Shown: one piece after another, positions 25,611-39,000 of the stretch
How the letters are laid out: each line of letters begins with the position of its first letter
Position numbering within the stretch: the first letter of the stretch is position 1
Source: Sipunculus nudus
Taxonomy: Eukaryota; Annelida; Sipuncula; Golfingiida; Sipunculidae
Assembly (NCBI GenBank): GCA_026874595.1
Contig: CM049307.1
Coordinates: 19,819,079-19,883,078 of the forward strand
Reading direction: 5' to 3'
DNA length: 64,000 nt
Translations under genes and position numbers: made by a program
The notes under the pieces: generated by a model
Told to the model about the DNA's origin: nothing
What the model saw: the letters and a program-made list of their open reading frames with translations, nothing else
Database searches by the model: none

Positions 25611-26218
25611 TTGGGTGTCAAGGTCACTGGGGCCAGCTGTCCACAAATTTGTTTCCAGATGATAACTCCATTTTAGTTTGACCCACTGGTTTCTAACTTG
25701 ATTTCTATATGGCCAACCACTAAAGTAATAACAAAGGTCAAGGTCACAGGACCCATTTCTTTAAAACGATTGTGGATGTAATTTAAACCAGACTTCATCA
25801 CAAACCTGTCATCTTCAAGATATTGCTCACCTGCCTTTAGGGGAAGATTTTTTTTTATTTTGGGGTCATAGAACATTAACCTGAGAAAATAAACCTGGAT
25901 CTACTTTCGAAATGCTATAGTTATAATATACTTCTCTCAATTTTGACAGCACTGGTTATTCCAAATTTACATAATCATATATCAATACAAGATATTCCTT
26001 ATTTTGACAGTGATACACTGTGAAGGGTCAGATACCTAAACCAAATTTTTAATACGCCTAATTACAGACCATAAAAAGTGTAAAATGGCATGCACACAGA
26101 CAGACAGGAGGATAGATGGAAAGGCAAATAAAGAAAACCTATTGAACGGCCAAGCATTGGATGCAAATCCTAAATCCCTTAAAATATTGCTCAACTGAGT
26201 TATAACGATCGTACTTAC

Positions 26219-26367
26219 CCTCGTCTGTCAAAAATCCAGTCAAAAACGTATCCTTCATATTGGCTGGCATATTGGCCCCAGGCAAAGAGGGCCGAGGGTT
26301 CATACAGATGCACAAAGGCCAATATGAAGGCAACACCCAAAAAAATGAACAAGTCAGTGCACAATAT
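26219..26367 (-). other. Exon-like open stretch ending in a splice donor, unassigned
   Basis: On the minus strand one frame is open for 49 codons. It reads as a hydrophobic run followed by HLYEPSALFAWGQYASQYEG and YVFDWIFDRR, ending GACGAGG|GTAAGT, a near-consensus donor. There is no Met in frame and no AG acceptor within the open part, so a full exon cannot be drawn. I do not recognise the family. An imperfect inverted repeat (CTTCATATTGGC at about 26258 and GCCAATATGAAG at about 26318) offers a non-coding explanation. Confidence 0.3.
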
Positions 26368-26875
26368 TTATATTAAACAGCCACAGTAACAAGTTATCAG
26401 CAGCCATGTACAGTCATTCTTGTTTTCACAAAACACTTAAAAAGTGCACTACTGTCAACACCTTTCATAGTCATTTCAAAAGTGCATACATGCCAGCACC
26501 TTCACATATTCAGGGTCCTACATTGTTGTCAGTTTACTGAATGTTTTCTTAGTGCATTACAGAGCACAGGGACACCACATGAAATGTCATGCTTGTTGAT
26601 TTTATTCTGGGCCATTTTGTCACTGGGCACTAGGCTGATATGAACCAACTAAATCAAATTAATGTATAAGAAGCCATATCACCCACAGCTATTGATATGA
26701 ACCTTGAATGATGTCATGTCACATATGCCGCCATCTCTGTATCTGAGTGATAACATGCGTGGCTGGTTAATAAATCTAAATACTAGTATTACCTACTGCT
26801 CATGACCAGAGCCAATTGACTCCTAGAAGTAGAGGGCCGTATCTAATAATTGTCCAAGATAGTCCCTATATTATT

Positions 26876-27920
26876 GTATCTGCCAAAACGAAATTTTGTG
26901 GATACTATGTTTTTGACTGGGTTCCACCGCCGCTGCGGCGTTCATTTCCAGAGAACTCCTCTGAGACTACTGGCTGATTTTTCCGAAACTTGCACCAATA
27001 ATTGGGTCACGTGAACTGGTGCCTAACCAATTCGCATTGACCTCTGACTTTCCTTCCCTGCCCAGCATCCATTTGTGCGTCTGTTTCCACACATAAACCC
27101 CCATATCTCGTGAACTGTTTGACCATTCAGGGAAAAATTTTGTACAAATGTAGCCCTTGGATAGCTTTATAACATACTCAAAAAATGGTGGCGCCACCTG
27201 CAACCATGTTTGCACAGTGTCCATCTGTTCGTCTGCCTTGGGTTAAAATCACTCCTATCTCTGCAGTGGTTTGACTAATTCACCTGAAATCTGGCATGCG
27301 TACACATTCTGGATAGCTTTCTTGATTTTATGACAGGTAGCACCACCTACATTCACTTTCATGCTGCAGACATCCATGCTTGTATCTCTGGAACTGTTTG
27401 ACTGATTGGGCCAAAATTTTGCATGTGTATAGATCTTACATAGCTCTTTATCATACGCAAAACTGGTGGCGCCACCTGCAACCATGCTTGCACAGTGTCT
27501 GTCTGTTTGTCTGCTGTTGGATAAATCACTCATATCTCTGCAGTGGTTTGACATATCTGCCTTAAATTTTGCAAGTTTATACATCCTTGACAGTTTTCTT
27601 GATTTTATGACAGGTGGTGCCTCCTACATTCTAGTTTATGCTGCAGAGATCCAAGCTCATATCTCCGGTACCGTCTGACCGATTTGGCCAAAATTTTGCA
27701 TGTGTATAGATTGCATATAGCTCTTTATCATACACAAAACAGGAGGGGCCACCTGCAATCTTTTTCAGACAGCGTCCGTCTGTTTGTCTGCCATGGGCTA
27801 AAATCACTCATATCTCAGTAGTGGTTTGATTTATATGCCTTAAATTTTGCATATGTATACAACTTAGACAGCTTTCTGGATTTTGTGGTAGGTGGCACAA
27901 CCTACATACACATTTCAGCT
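26876..27920 (+). mobile_element. Helitron-like element, family A copy 3 (3' truncated)
   Basis: GTATCTGCC with the AAAACGAAATTTT loop at 26876, then the same CpG-containing segment (CCACCGCCGCTGCGGCG) and tandem core with GGTGGCGCCACC at about 27188 and 27465. The expected subterminal GGCGGATAC, hairpin and CTAG are missing. The text changes near 27920, shortly before family D copy 1 starts. Confidence 0.7.
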
Positions 27921-27962
27921 GAAATAAACTTGCAACTGATGTGATCAGTAGCCAGGCTCATT

Positions 27963-29417
27963 GTATCCCCAGACAAAGTCTGGATACAATAGTTTAAGCA
28001 GGGTCATGCTGCCACCGCCGAGATTTTGTTTGGATGCGATAACTCAAAAAATATTTCACAGATCTTTACCAAACCTGACATGTGCATATATGGGTGAGAG
28101 GACGAAGCCTATTTAAAATTGGGTCATGACCTTTAAATGGAGAGAGACCTTGACCTTGAATAGGTCCATTGTGCGGGAAAATCACACAATTCTTAAATAT
28201 CTCAAGAATTCTTGCATGAATTGATCCAAAAATCAACTTGGATAGTGTTGTCTTGTACTGGAAACTGGTGCCAATTCACAGTACTGTAAGCATTATAAAG
28301 CAACAACTAATGGACAGATTTTTTTTCATATTATGCATGTACATTGGCATGGATTATGGGATGATGTATATTTAAATTGGGGTCATGACCTTTCCTATGA
28401 TTGGGCTTGACCATGAATATTGCCATATATGGTGAAAATCACACAAAATCATAAATATCTGAATAAGGGTTTCATGGAATGGTCCAAAAATCAAATTGAC
28501 TGAAGATCTCGGATTGCTTCGTCTTCTGCGGAAAACAGGTGGCGCCACCTGTCTTTTACTTGTTTTCTTACCTTTTAATACCCCATCATTGCCATTTGAC
28601 AGTACTGTGGGCATTATGAGTCTAAAACTAATGGACAGATTTGGCTGAAATTGTGCATGTCTATTGATCTCGGACTCCTCCTTCTTGTACTCAAGACTGG
28701 TGGTGCCATCTGCAATTGTTTTTCAGTGGTGTCCATCTGTACAACTGCTTTTGGTGAAAATTGCTTATATCTCCAGAGTGGTTTAAGATAATGGTCTGAA
28801 ATTTGGCATGTCTATCCAACTTGAAAATTTTCTCGTAAACCAGACGGGTGGCACCACCTACATTCCTGATTCCATTGAATAAATCAAGGCTCTTTTCCTA
28901 GGAGTGGTGTGCCTTATTGGTCTGAAACTGTGCATGTCCATAGATCTTGGCCTAAAACTAATGGACAGATTTGGCTGAAATTGTGCATGTCTATTGATCC
29001 TCCATCTTGTACTTAAGACTGGTGGCGCCATCTGCCTTTTTTTCGTGTGGTTTCAATCTATCCATTTGTTTAAGGTGAAAATTGCTCATATTTGAGGAGT
29101 GGTTCAATGTGTTGGTCTCCAATTTGGCATGTACATACATGCAGCGTTTTCTCGTCAACCAGACAGGTGGCGCCACCTACCTTACCATTTTTTATTGTAT
29201 ACATTTATCCCCTTTTCTTAAGAGTGATTCATGGTACTGGCCCCCATATTTGGGCGAAAATATTGTTTCTCATGTTGATAGATGGAAGAAACCATAGTTG
29301 CATGCCATGTGTCAGTATTTGCTGCTGAAGATGAGTGGCCTATTCTTAAAGGGGGGACAGCAGGCAGGTTCATTGTCTGGGGATACTATGGCACCTGCAG
29401 TGCCAAGAAATATTTAG
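27963..29417 (+). mobile_element. Helitron-like element, family D copy 1
   Basis: The 5' end GTATCCCCAGAC folds on GTCTGGATAC. The 3' side has the exact inverted copy GTCTGGGGATAC, then a hairpin (TGGCAC, loop CTGCA, GTGCCA-type) and TATTTAG|TT. The core units carry GGTGGCGCCACC near 28540 and 29166 and the phrase GACCTTGACCTTGAATAGG near 28147. Confidence 0.75.
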
Positions 29418-29975
29418 TTAATAGTCCTGTTATACTAGCTTAAATCAAGATGGTGGCTAAAAGTAAAAGAAGTGCATCCTACTACCATACTAAAGAGACA
29501 TGGATTATATTTATCAACACACAGAACCAAAACTATTAGTAAATTTGGAGAAAAAGATGAAAAGCCAAGGCGGTTTCGCTGGGTAAATTTCATATTCAGC
29601 TAAAATAAACTAGATCACATTGTGACAAGTGACCAAGAACCTTTAAAATCTGAAAACAGAGATAAAGATTGTTCACTGAAATTACAAATTACACACAGGT
29701 AATCACATATACATGCAAAATGTTTTAAATGTTGTGACTCCTGTCTGAAATTGTTCACTCATATCAAATTTAATTTTGGATGTGCATGACTTGTAGTTCA
29801 GGTAGGAACAAAACCCCACTTGTCTCTTCATCACTCTGACTCGCCATCTGATTGCCAACAAGAAAACCAGACGTTACACTGATGATGCCTCTTCTCGCGG
29901 GGTTAACATACATGTGTGGATGTCTGCTATGCCTGGCAGGTTCTCCGTGAAGGTGATGTGGTTTTAAGTTGCCAT

Positions 29976-30044
29976 CTATGTTGGGAACTCCTTACTCAAC
30001 ATGAAATGTAGTCTGTCCTTCAGGTATACAATGCTGATCTGTTC
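29976..30044 (-). CDS. POLG2: POLG2 exon 9 (C-terminus and stop)
   Basis: Acceptor TTCTGTTTTAACAG, then EQISIVYLKDRLHFMLSKEF-PT and TAG at 29976-29978. It aligns with the human tail (KEMMHISKLKDFLIKYI). The length fits the family end. A possible ATTAAA signal on the minus strand lies at 29769-29774. Confidence 0.85.
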   Translation of the reverse strand, partial: EQISIVYLKDRLHFMLSKEFPT

Positions 30045-33000
30045 CTGTTAAAACAGAAAAAAAATAACAAAGGCATTTGATTCATGAATAACAAGTCTCA
30101 ATTTTAAGTGTAATTGGTCTAAATAAATGCTGGTTATGCCTTCACAGCAAAGAATAAGTCACAGTCACATGCTTGTTTTTGGTATCCATGGAGATATATC
30201 CTAAAACATGGGTTTGTTAAGAAATTTCTTTCTCACACCTTTATGGCTTCAAGGACACAACATTTTTCCTTGGATTTATTTATTGTAGCAATAATTAAAT
30301 AACAAGGGACCAATGGGTCACGGCGCTCAGCTGTTATATATGATAAAAAATATGATTTTGAAATGAGGCACATGCTGGTTTTGTGTGGAAATAAATATAA
30401 GCTGTATTATGAGTTGTTGGTGTTTAGCTTATTTATGATTTTGATAGTTTCTTTGGAGACAGGGAAGAGACTGATTTCATTTGTTTTATTAACAAATAGA
30501 GTGCTACTGTCATACAGATTTTGACTTGGCCATATAACTGATAAGCAGCACATATAAGATAAGAGTTTAACTATTTATTAAAATTGAGTAACAAATATTG
30601 TGCCAAATATAATTTCTATTAAAAATAATAAGAGAATCATATGATTTTTTAAATAAAATATAACTGAAATGATTATTAAAATAATATTATAGAATATATT
30701 CATGAATGCATTCATGAATACATTTTGAAAGTATTTGCACTGGTATTCAAATACTTTCATTTTTACCTGAATTCCCATTCTTATGCAAGAAATTGTATAA
30801 TGGAGCACATATTCATATTCATATTCATATACATTTGCAAAGTATTTGCACCATGTCTGGTATTTATTCAGTTTTAGCAAAACAATGATGTTGAGAATCC
30901 AGAATATAAACAAAGGACCCATGGGTCACAACACCCAGTTTAAGTTCGAAATTTTTGCAAATGCAAAATATGAAAAATATTCTATTGTAATGTTTTTCAT
31001 TTATATAAGCATATGAGAGGCTAAGAGGAAAGGGCCCTCCTACTTGGTTATAGTAAAGTTCTCAATATATGATTGCAAACTAATACTCTGACAAGACTGT
31101 CATGAAGAAAAACAGTAAAAGTTTTGAGATACTGTGATGCATATGAAAAATTTACAGATGGACAGGAAATTGGACAGAATGGACTATTACCTTTTTTTTC
31201 ACTTTCAAGGGAATAATGCATTTAAGTTTATATATAAGCCTATTTTTTTAGCATATCCACTTTTTCCATTAAGAAGTTTTTATCTGATTCATTTTTTTTT
31301 ATTTACAAGTGTTATAAATTTGTAATATAAAAACTGAAAAAATAAGTTAAAATATTAGAATTCTAAGTTGCAATCTCTATATATCATACTGGGTCATATT
31401 ATGCATACACATATATTTTATTATTTTTAAATCAAATGATTAAACTGAATGTAAAAGAAAATAATGCCACAACATGGCATCTACAAAATTATTCCTTGAA
31501 TCCCTATTAAAAAGTTTTGCACATTGGAGTTTTCAGTACATGCTTAATTTTATTCACCGGAATAAAATTAAAGATTCAGTAAATTTGATAAAATAAAACA
31601 TCTTTTCAAATAAAGTATACACACTGTTGGTTGAATGAGGGACAAACAATATCATTATGCTAATTACAATCTCAGCTATAATTAATTACTGGAATTAGTC
31701 AATTTCTCACCTGGTGAAGTTTTACTCTTCTGAAGTAAAGCATTACTTATCTGATGAACACCCACACTTTCATAGCAATACATCACTTTGTGGACACAAT
31801 TAAATGTGCACTTTAATCATTGTAACCCTGATGGTACAATACAAAATCTAAAATAAAGCATGTCCAAGAATAAAATAAAATACAGAAAATTATAACATTC
31901 ATCTAGTTTATGCACCAGCTGGGGGGGGGGGGTGAGTGCAGGGCAGAGAGGATGCCTGCTAGTAGTGGCCAAGCTCGGCCAAGGCAAGCTGCCTGGGGTG
32001 GGTTACATAATGCAAGTGAAGGCTGTACTACTAGGTGGGCCAGATGTAAACAACACCTGACATGGTGTATGAAAACTTAAATAAAAGCTACTCTTTTCAA
32101 ACAATTACTTTGAAATTTCAGATTTTTAAATATTTAATCCTTATGTATATATGCTGTGAAAATTAAATCAACAGTGCTTACAGGGAAAAAATGTGCCACT
32201 GCCAAAGTTGGACAAAATTTAAGGTATTGATTTTTTATTTATGCTAATAACTTGAAAAATTTGCAAAATTCATATCTAATTTTGGGTAAAAAATTGAATC
32301 TTGATTAAATAAAGTTATATTCCTGATAAAAAGCTTCCAGCTTCAGCTTCTCATGTTAAATGAGCAAATATATTTCTTGATTTTTAAATAATTGCATTAT
32401 ATTTGGGCCTATAACTTCAAAATAATACCCAATACTGACCTAATTTTTGGTATGTGCACAGAAAATGTATGGAAAAATATGAATACTAAACATGATCGAA
32501 AACAGATCAGTGGTTTTGATATTAGGCAGCCTTGAAGTGTAACAATGGCTTTTTTATGGAAAACGGAGGTTTTTTCTTAATATCTCGTAGGAACGTAGTT
32601 CTAATGACCCAATTTTCGGTATGGTAGGAGATTTTGGGGACATCTAATGGTATGCAGAATTTTGGATTCATAGGTCCAACGGTTTTAAAACGTGCCCTGT
32701 TAACGGCCGGACGGACGGACGGACGACGGACAAAGGACCACGACTATAGCTCAGATGACTTACAGTCAGCTGAGCTAAAAATGATAAATAAATGCATTCC
32801 AAGGATTAAGTACAATTGGTGACAGCTTTTTCCCGAGTCTGTATCATAAGTGCTGTAATTATCATAAAAACAGGGTATTAGTTCAGAAAAAGAATATGGT
32901 ATCTAGAACCTGTAACAAAATCTTTGATGACAATGGTCAGGTATGTTGTACTCTACTCTCTAAATAAATGTAGGTACACTTATCTGTGGATCAACATCAC

Positions 33001-36000
33001 AATAAAACATGCCATACCTGTATTAGAGTATCTCTGTTTCGTAACAAAGCTACACCATTTTCCAGCGTCTTTTCATTCATAATGAGTGTGAATGGAATAC
33101 CAATTTCATCATGCCTGCAATTAAAAAAGATGCAAAACAATGTTCTATTCTTGTTCATAAGGAACAAGCAGCCCATTTTCAAAAGTGCTATGGAAATGTG
33201 GAGAGCTCTGAAATATATGAAAGAAAACAAATTTGTTCAGTGGAAGTTCATATAATACAATTTTTTTATTTAAACACAAACAGTATCTGTATCACCCTTC
33301 TTCCAGTTTCTGTTAAAAACAAGGGACCCATGGGTCACGGCGCTCAGCTGTTATATATGATAAAAAATATGATTTGGGAAAGAGGCACATGCTTGTTTTG
33401 TGTGGTAATAAATATAAGCTTTATTATGAGTTGTAGGTGTTTAGCTTATGTATGATTTTGATAGTATCTTTGGAGACAGGGAAAAGGAATGATTTCATTT
33501 ATTTTATTAACAAATGAAGTGCTATTGTCACACAGATTTTGACTTGGCCATATAACTTATAAGCAGCACATATAATAAAGAGTTTAACTATTTATTAAAA
33601 TTTAATAACAACTATTGTACGAAACATATTGTGCAAAAATAGATTTCTAATAAAAAATTGAGGTTTTTCCTTAATATCTCGAAGGAACGAAATCCTATTG
33701 ACCCAATTTTCGGCATGGTAGGAGATTTTGGGGACATCTAACTGTATGGCGAATTTCAGATTTGTAGGTCCAATGGTGTTGAAACGTGCCAGTCTTACGG
33801 ACTGACATCCGGACGGACGGACGACGGACAATGGACTACGACTATAGCTCAGATGACTTATAGTCAGCTGAGCTAAAAAATATTCGTAAAAACAAGAAAA
33901 AATACAAGTGGTGCCACCACTTTTTGGGAACTTACAATAGTCATGGTCAATATTAAAGGCAAGTTTCATGACAATCCATGCATTAATTATCAAGATATTG
34001 GAGGTTTTGTATCAAAGTTCTGATTATTCTAGGGGGTAATTACAAGCCCAATAGCTCCAAGGATAAAGGTCACAGTGACCTAATTTCAGGTTTCGAAGGA
34101 AATTTTTTATTGACCTCTATGGATATTTACTTAGAAGTTTCTAGGACCAGCAGTTATGATTTGTGCCCTGCAAACGGATGACTGGACAGCCAAACAAGCC
34201 AGACAGATGATGGACAAAGCGCCATTCCTATATTTACTGTCAGCTGAGCTAAAAACAAGGGACCCATGGGTCACGGCGCTCAGCTGATTGTGATTGGACC
34301 ATAAATGTTTCTCCATTGTGATACTATATCGAGTCGATAAAGCTTATGAATATTATGGACATGTTGGGCTATTATAAAGGAATGTAATGTAATATATGAG
34401 TAAATAATAAATGAAATAACCTGATTGATGGATTAATAGAGTAAAATTTAGTGGTTTATTTTTTATTTATTTAGGAGGGGTTGAAAATTGCGATATATCT
34501 GAGCAAATATGAATGCAATGACAGCAGTAATAAGCAGTAGTAGAATGATGAATAGACTATTTGTTGAAGGATCTATAGTGTATGGAAGTCTGCAAGATTT
34601 CAATTTGACAGATATGATGTTATGATTTACTATGCTGATGAGAGGATTTATGAATTTGTTACTATATGACACAATATCTCTTCAGTCTTTGGCCAAAATA
34701 AAAAAAAGGTATGGTTCTCAGGCACTTTTTTTCACTAAAAAACAAAGGAAATTGTATGGTTTTATCTTCTTGAAAGAAATGTTGGAGCGGCAGCAGCTCA
34801 AAATTGGAAAGTTTTTATTGAAAATCAAAATAAAAATTTTTGATGTGGGGGTTTAAAATTGATGCCGGCGGTGCATGAGAACCATACCTTTCATTTTTTT
34901 TGGCCTTAACAATGTACATTATTTTGATGCCCACTATGTCTGCATATTACACAATATTGACATAATTTCTGGCATGTACATAGATACCTATGGACAAATA
35001 GTTATACAAAATATTAAAGTATGAATATATCTGATTCATCTTGTTCTTGTTTACGGAGGCTGACATTGGGATGGGGCTCAGAGAAGGGAACAGTGAGGGC
35101 AGCTATGAGGTGGATGTAGAGAGAAAAGGAGAGCGAGAGAGAGAGAGAAAGAGAGACAGAGAGAGGGGATGGAGTGTTCAACAGTACTTAAACACCTGGA
35201 AGGTTGAAATCTAAAATATGATGAAAAGCAGATAAAGTCTGATCGGGAAAGGGAATCTTGGCCATGGTTGGTTGATATGACTGAAAAAATTGTTGCAAAT
35301 AATATTCTGAGATCTGACCATGTGTTTCCATTGGTTACCTTTTTGATAAGCTGTTGACAGTTCAACAGTTTACAGATTTGTTAAATGAGATCCAATTATT
35401 TTAATAAACCAATTTTCTATTTTTATCATATGTATACAGTAGCCATAAAGTCCCCACTTAACAGGTGGAAGGATTGACGGGGGGAGGGGGTTATGATGGG
35501 AGTTAAAACGCCTCAGTCTTTCTGTATATATTATCTTTAATTATTAAATTTTATGACAAAGCAATAGAACTATTGTTCACAGTGCCAAAGAGCAAGGACT
35601 CTATGGGGTGGGGGAAGGGGATGGTGGGAGTTACAGCACCCTTGCATATTCATACAGGATATTAAATTGAATTCAAGTGCTTACAGAGAAAAATGTTTAT
35701 TCATAATTATTAAATATTTAAGCAGGCAGAAAGGTTCAGAAACAAAGCAAATAATTTTTATTCCCATTCTACTGAGCCAGGAAAAATTAACAATATTTGC
35801 CTTTATTCCTTTTTTTCAATACATCATTTTTTCCTGGTTTAAAAATTTAACTACACATTTACATTATAACATATATATATATATGAATATTTCAGTTGAT
35901 TCACATTTCTATATTGCTTCAACATTCATAGCTAATTAATCTGGTTTATAGTACCTGTCAACAGAATGGGGTGCAAGGAGAATGGGAGGCTTAGGGGTGA

Positions 36001-39000
36001 GAGAGAATGGGAGAGAAAGAGAGAGAGAGAAAGAGAGAGAGAAAGAGAGAGTGAGGTAGACTGTCATAGAGAGAGAGAGAGAGACTGAGCATGAGAGAGA
36101 GAGACTGCCAGAGAGAGAGAGAGGCTCTCTGGTAATTACTGCCTGACCCAGCCTGACCCAGACAATCACAGAGGCGGTGGCTAGGTCAGAAGTTGAACCG
36201 GTTATGTAATACTGCCCAAGCACATTTTTCACTGACTAGATGAAAACAATCAAGGCATGGTGCTTGAAAACTTGAACCACATCTACAGTTTTTGATCAAT
36301 TGGTTTCAAATTTCAGATTTTAACAGTTGAAATGCTTATGTGTACATGCTGTGAAAATTAAATCCACAGCACTAACACTAGTAACAGGAAATAAATGTCC
36401 ACTGTAAGTCATGTTAATTATCATGCATGCTTTTTACAAAGGAGTTAACTGTTATTCAATAATTTCAAGTTGCCAATAGCCAAAAGTACCACTAGCACAA
36501 ATGATATGAGAGTTAAACTATTCATTAAAAATTAATTGGAATAATTTTAATTAAAAAATAATAACAGTAACATTTGAAAAGATTTCTTTTAATAATATAA
36601 TTGAAATAAATGATTAAAATAAAATTATAAAATATATTCATGAATGCATTAATGAATACATTTTGAAAGTATTTGCACTCAAATTCTTTCTTTTTACCTG
36701 TATTATTAGTATTTGTATTAATTTACATTATTGAACTATTGAATTTTTTTAATCATATTTGAAAACAATTATTAAGTATTCACTCAAGGTCTCATATTTA
36801 TTCAGTTTCAGTCGAACGAAACTGTTGAGAATCCAGAATATACAAATTTCACAAATTTAAATAATGATTGTAACTACCTGGTTTTATGGCTTTAATTTAT
36901 AAAAAAAAAATATTATATTCACTTTTGAATACTTTCACATCACTGTCAAGACACTTATGTCAATTATTAACATAATAGACATCATAAGAACTTGTCTTTA
37001 AGACCTGATTTTTTTATCAGATTTTAAAAAATTTTATTTTTTTTTAATTTGTATAAGAAGAAAAGAAAATAATCTCTACTTCGAAACTAATACATGTGTT
37101 AAAAATAACCCAAGGATCAAAACAAACCAATATATATTATACAAGGAGCAAACTGGAGTTGGGAATGTTTAATTTTATTAACTGAAATAAAGTTATCAGA
37201 AATATAAATTTTGATTATTTGCCCAGTATCATGTAACAGCTGATACAGCCATTAGTCTGAATGTTATTTTTCAAACATATTGCATCTTTAATAGGCACTT
37301 GTCTGAGTAATTTTCTTTTAAATCTTTGACATATTTAATTTTTTTTTTTAATTTTGTAATAAAAAAACCCCCAACAAATTGAACATCTGGAAAAGACCTG
37401 GAAATTTAGAATATTTAATATGATCAAGTGCATCCTTGTCTATCATTAACTTGCTTCACATAATCCCTTATAGTGAACAACAATTTTATTTAATTATTTA
37501 TTTTTAATTTTTATGATTGAAATTAAAAAATACCCAATGGTGACTGCATGGTGTCATTTGAAATATATTTTCAGCAATCCATGAAAGATCCCTAAAACAT
37601 CAGTAATTGCAAGGTCCCTGTTACTCATTAAGCATAAAATTCATTTTCCATTTATTTTTCTTTAAGTTGCTATTGTAAACCAATAATTTTTTCAAAATTA
37701 TTGTTTATTGTTATGTTTTTGGCCAAACAATTACAAGAGGAGGGGGGTTGAATAGCTATATCCAGCTGAGGCCACCCAAGAGCTGGCTTGCTGCAGTATA
37801 TGCCTCGCTTCAAGCATGAAAGGTCAATATGGAGACATATAGAGGGGCTTCAGTACAGCCTAGGTGTGACATGTTCTCATAAAAAATGTAATAAAAGTTA
37901 CAGTTTTTGGTCAATTCCTTTCAAATTTCAGAATTTAGAAGCTGAAATCCTTACGTGTGCATGATATAAAAATTAAACCAACAGTACTTACAGGGAAAAT
38001 ACGTGCCATGCCCAAATTTGGGGATAATTTTAGGTACTGATTTCATATTTATGTGAATAACTTATAAAATTTGAAAAATTCTGATCTAATTTTCGGTATA
38101 CAACTGAATCTTGATTAAATGGAGTTATATCCCTGAAAAGAAGTCTCTAGCTTCAGCCATTCTTAAGTTCAGTGAGTTAATATATTTCCTGATTTTTTTA
38201 TGAGGTGCATTATGTTCCATAACTTCAACAAATTACGCAATACGGACCTAATTTTTGGTATGTACATAGAAAATGTATGGAAGAATATGCACATTCACTA
38301 TGATCAAAATCAGATCAGTGTTTTTGATATTAGACCGTCTTATAGTGTAACAATGGTTTTTTATGGAAAATGGAGGTTTTTCCTTAATATCCTAACGAAG
38401 TCCTAATGACCAAATTTTCGGTATGGTAGGAGATTTTGGGGACATCTAACTGTATGCCGAATTTCGGATTGGTAGGTCTAATGGTTTTAAAACGTGCCAG
38501 TTTAACGGACAGACGGACGGTCAGCCAACAGACAAAGGACCAACAACTATAGCTCAGATGACTTATAGTCAGCTGAGCTAAAAACTGTTCCAGTTAAGTA
38601 TTGTGAGAGAGCAGCGCTACATGTCTCAGCTGCAAACTTTAAAATCAAACTTTTGGACTATTCTAGGAAAATTTAAAATGCATGTACACATGTTTACCAG
38701 AAATATCATTGGAGCAGTATGTGACTTATGGACTAGAAGGAATGGGGCACAATGGCACATCATAATGACATAAAATTACATATGATGTAACATTTCTCAT
38801 AAAAGGACCTGCCTAATGAACACTTTTGTCAAAACCATTTAAAAGTAGACTGGTTCAGTTTGAACCAGCACCATCTAGTTTACAAACACAGCAGTCCACC
38901 CTGAATAGAGCCCACAGTTGTGCACGCCAAACCTTTGGCTCTTGTTTAGACAAATCTTGACTGGCTTTTGTGGCTTGATTTGACTTGGCCAAAAATCAGT

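Noticed and set aside
35936-36232. Ser/Leu-rich 98-codon frame
   Set aside because: Translation of the GA-rich tract at 36000-36125.
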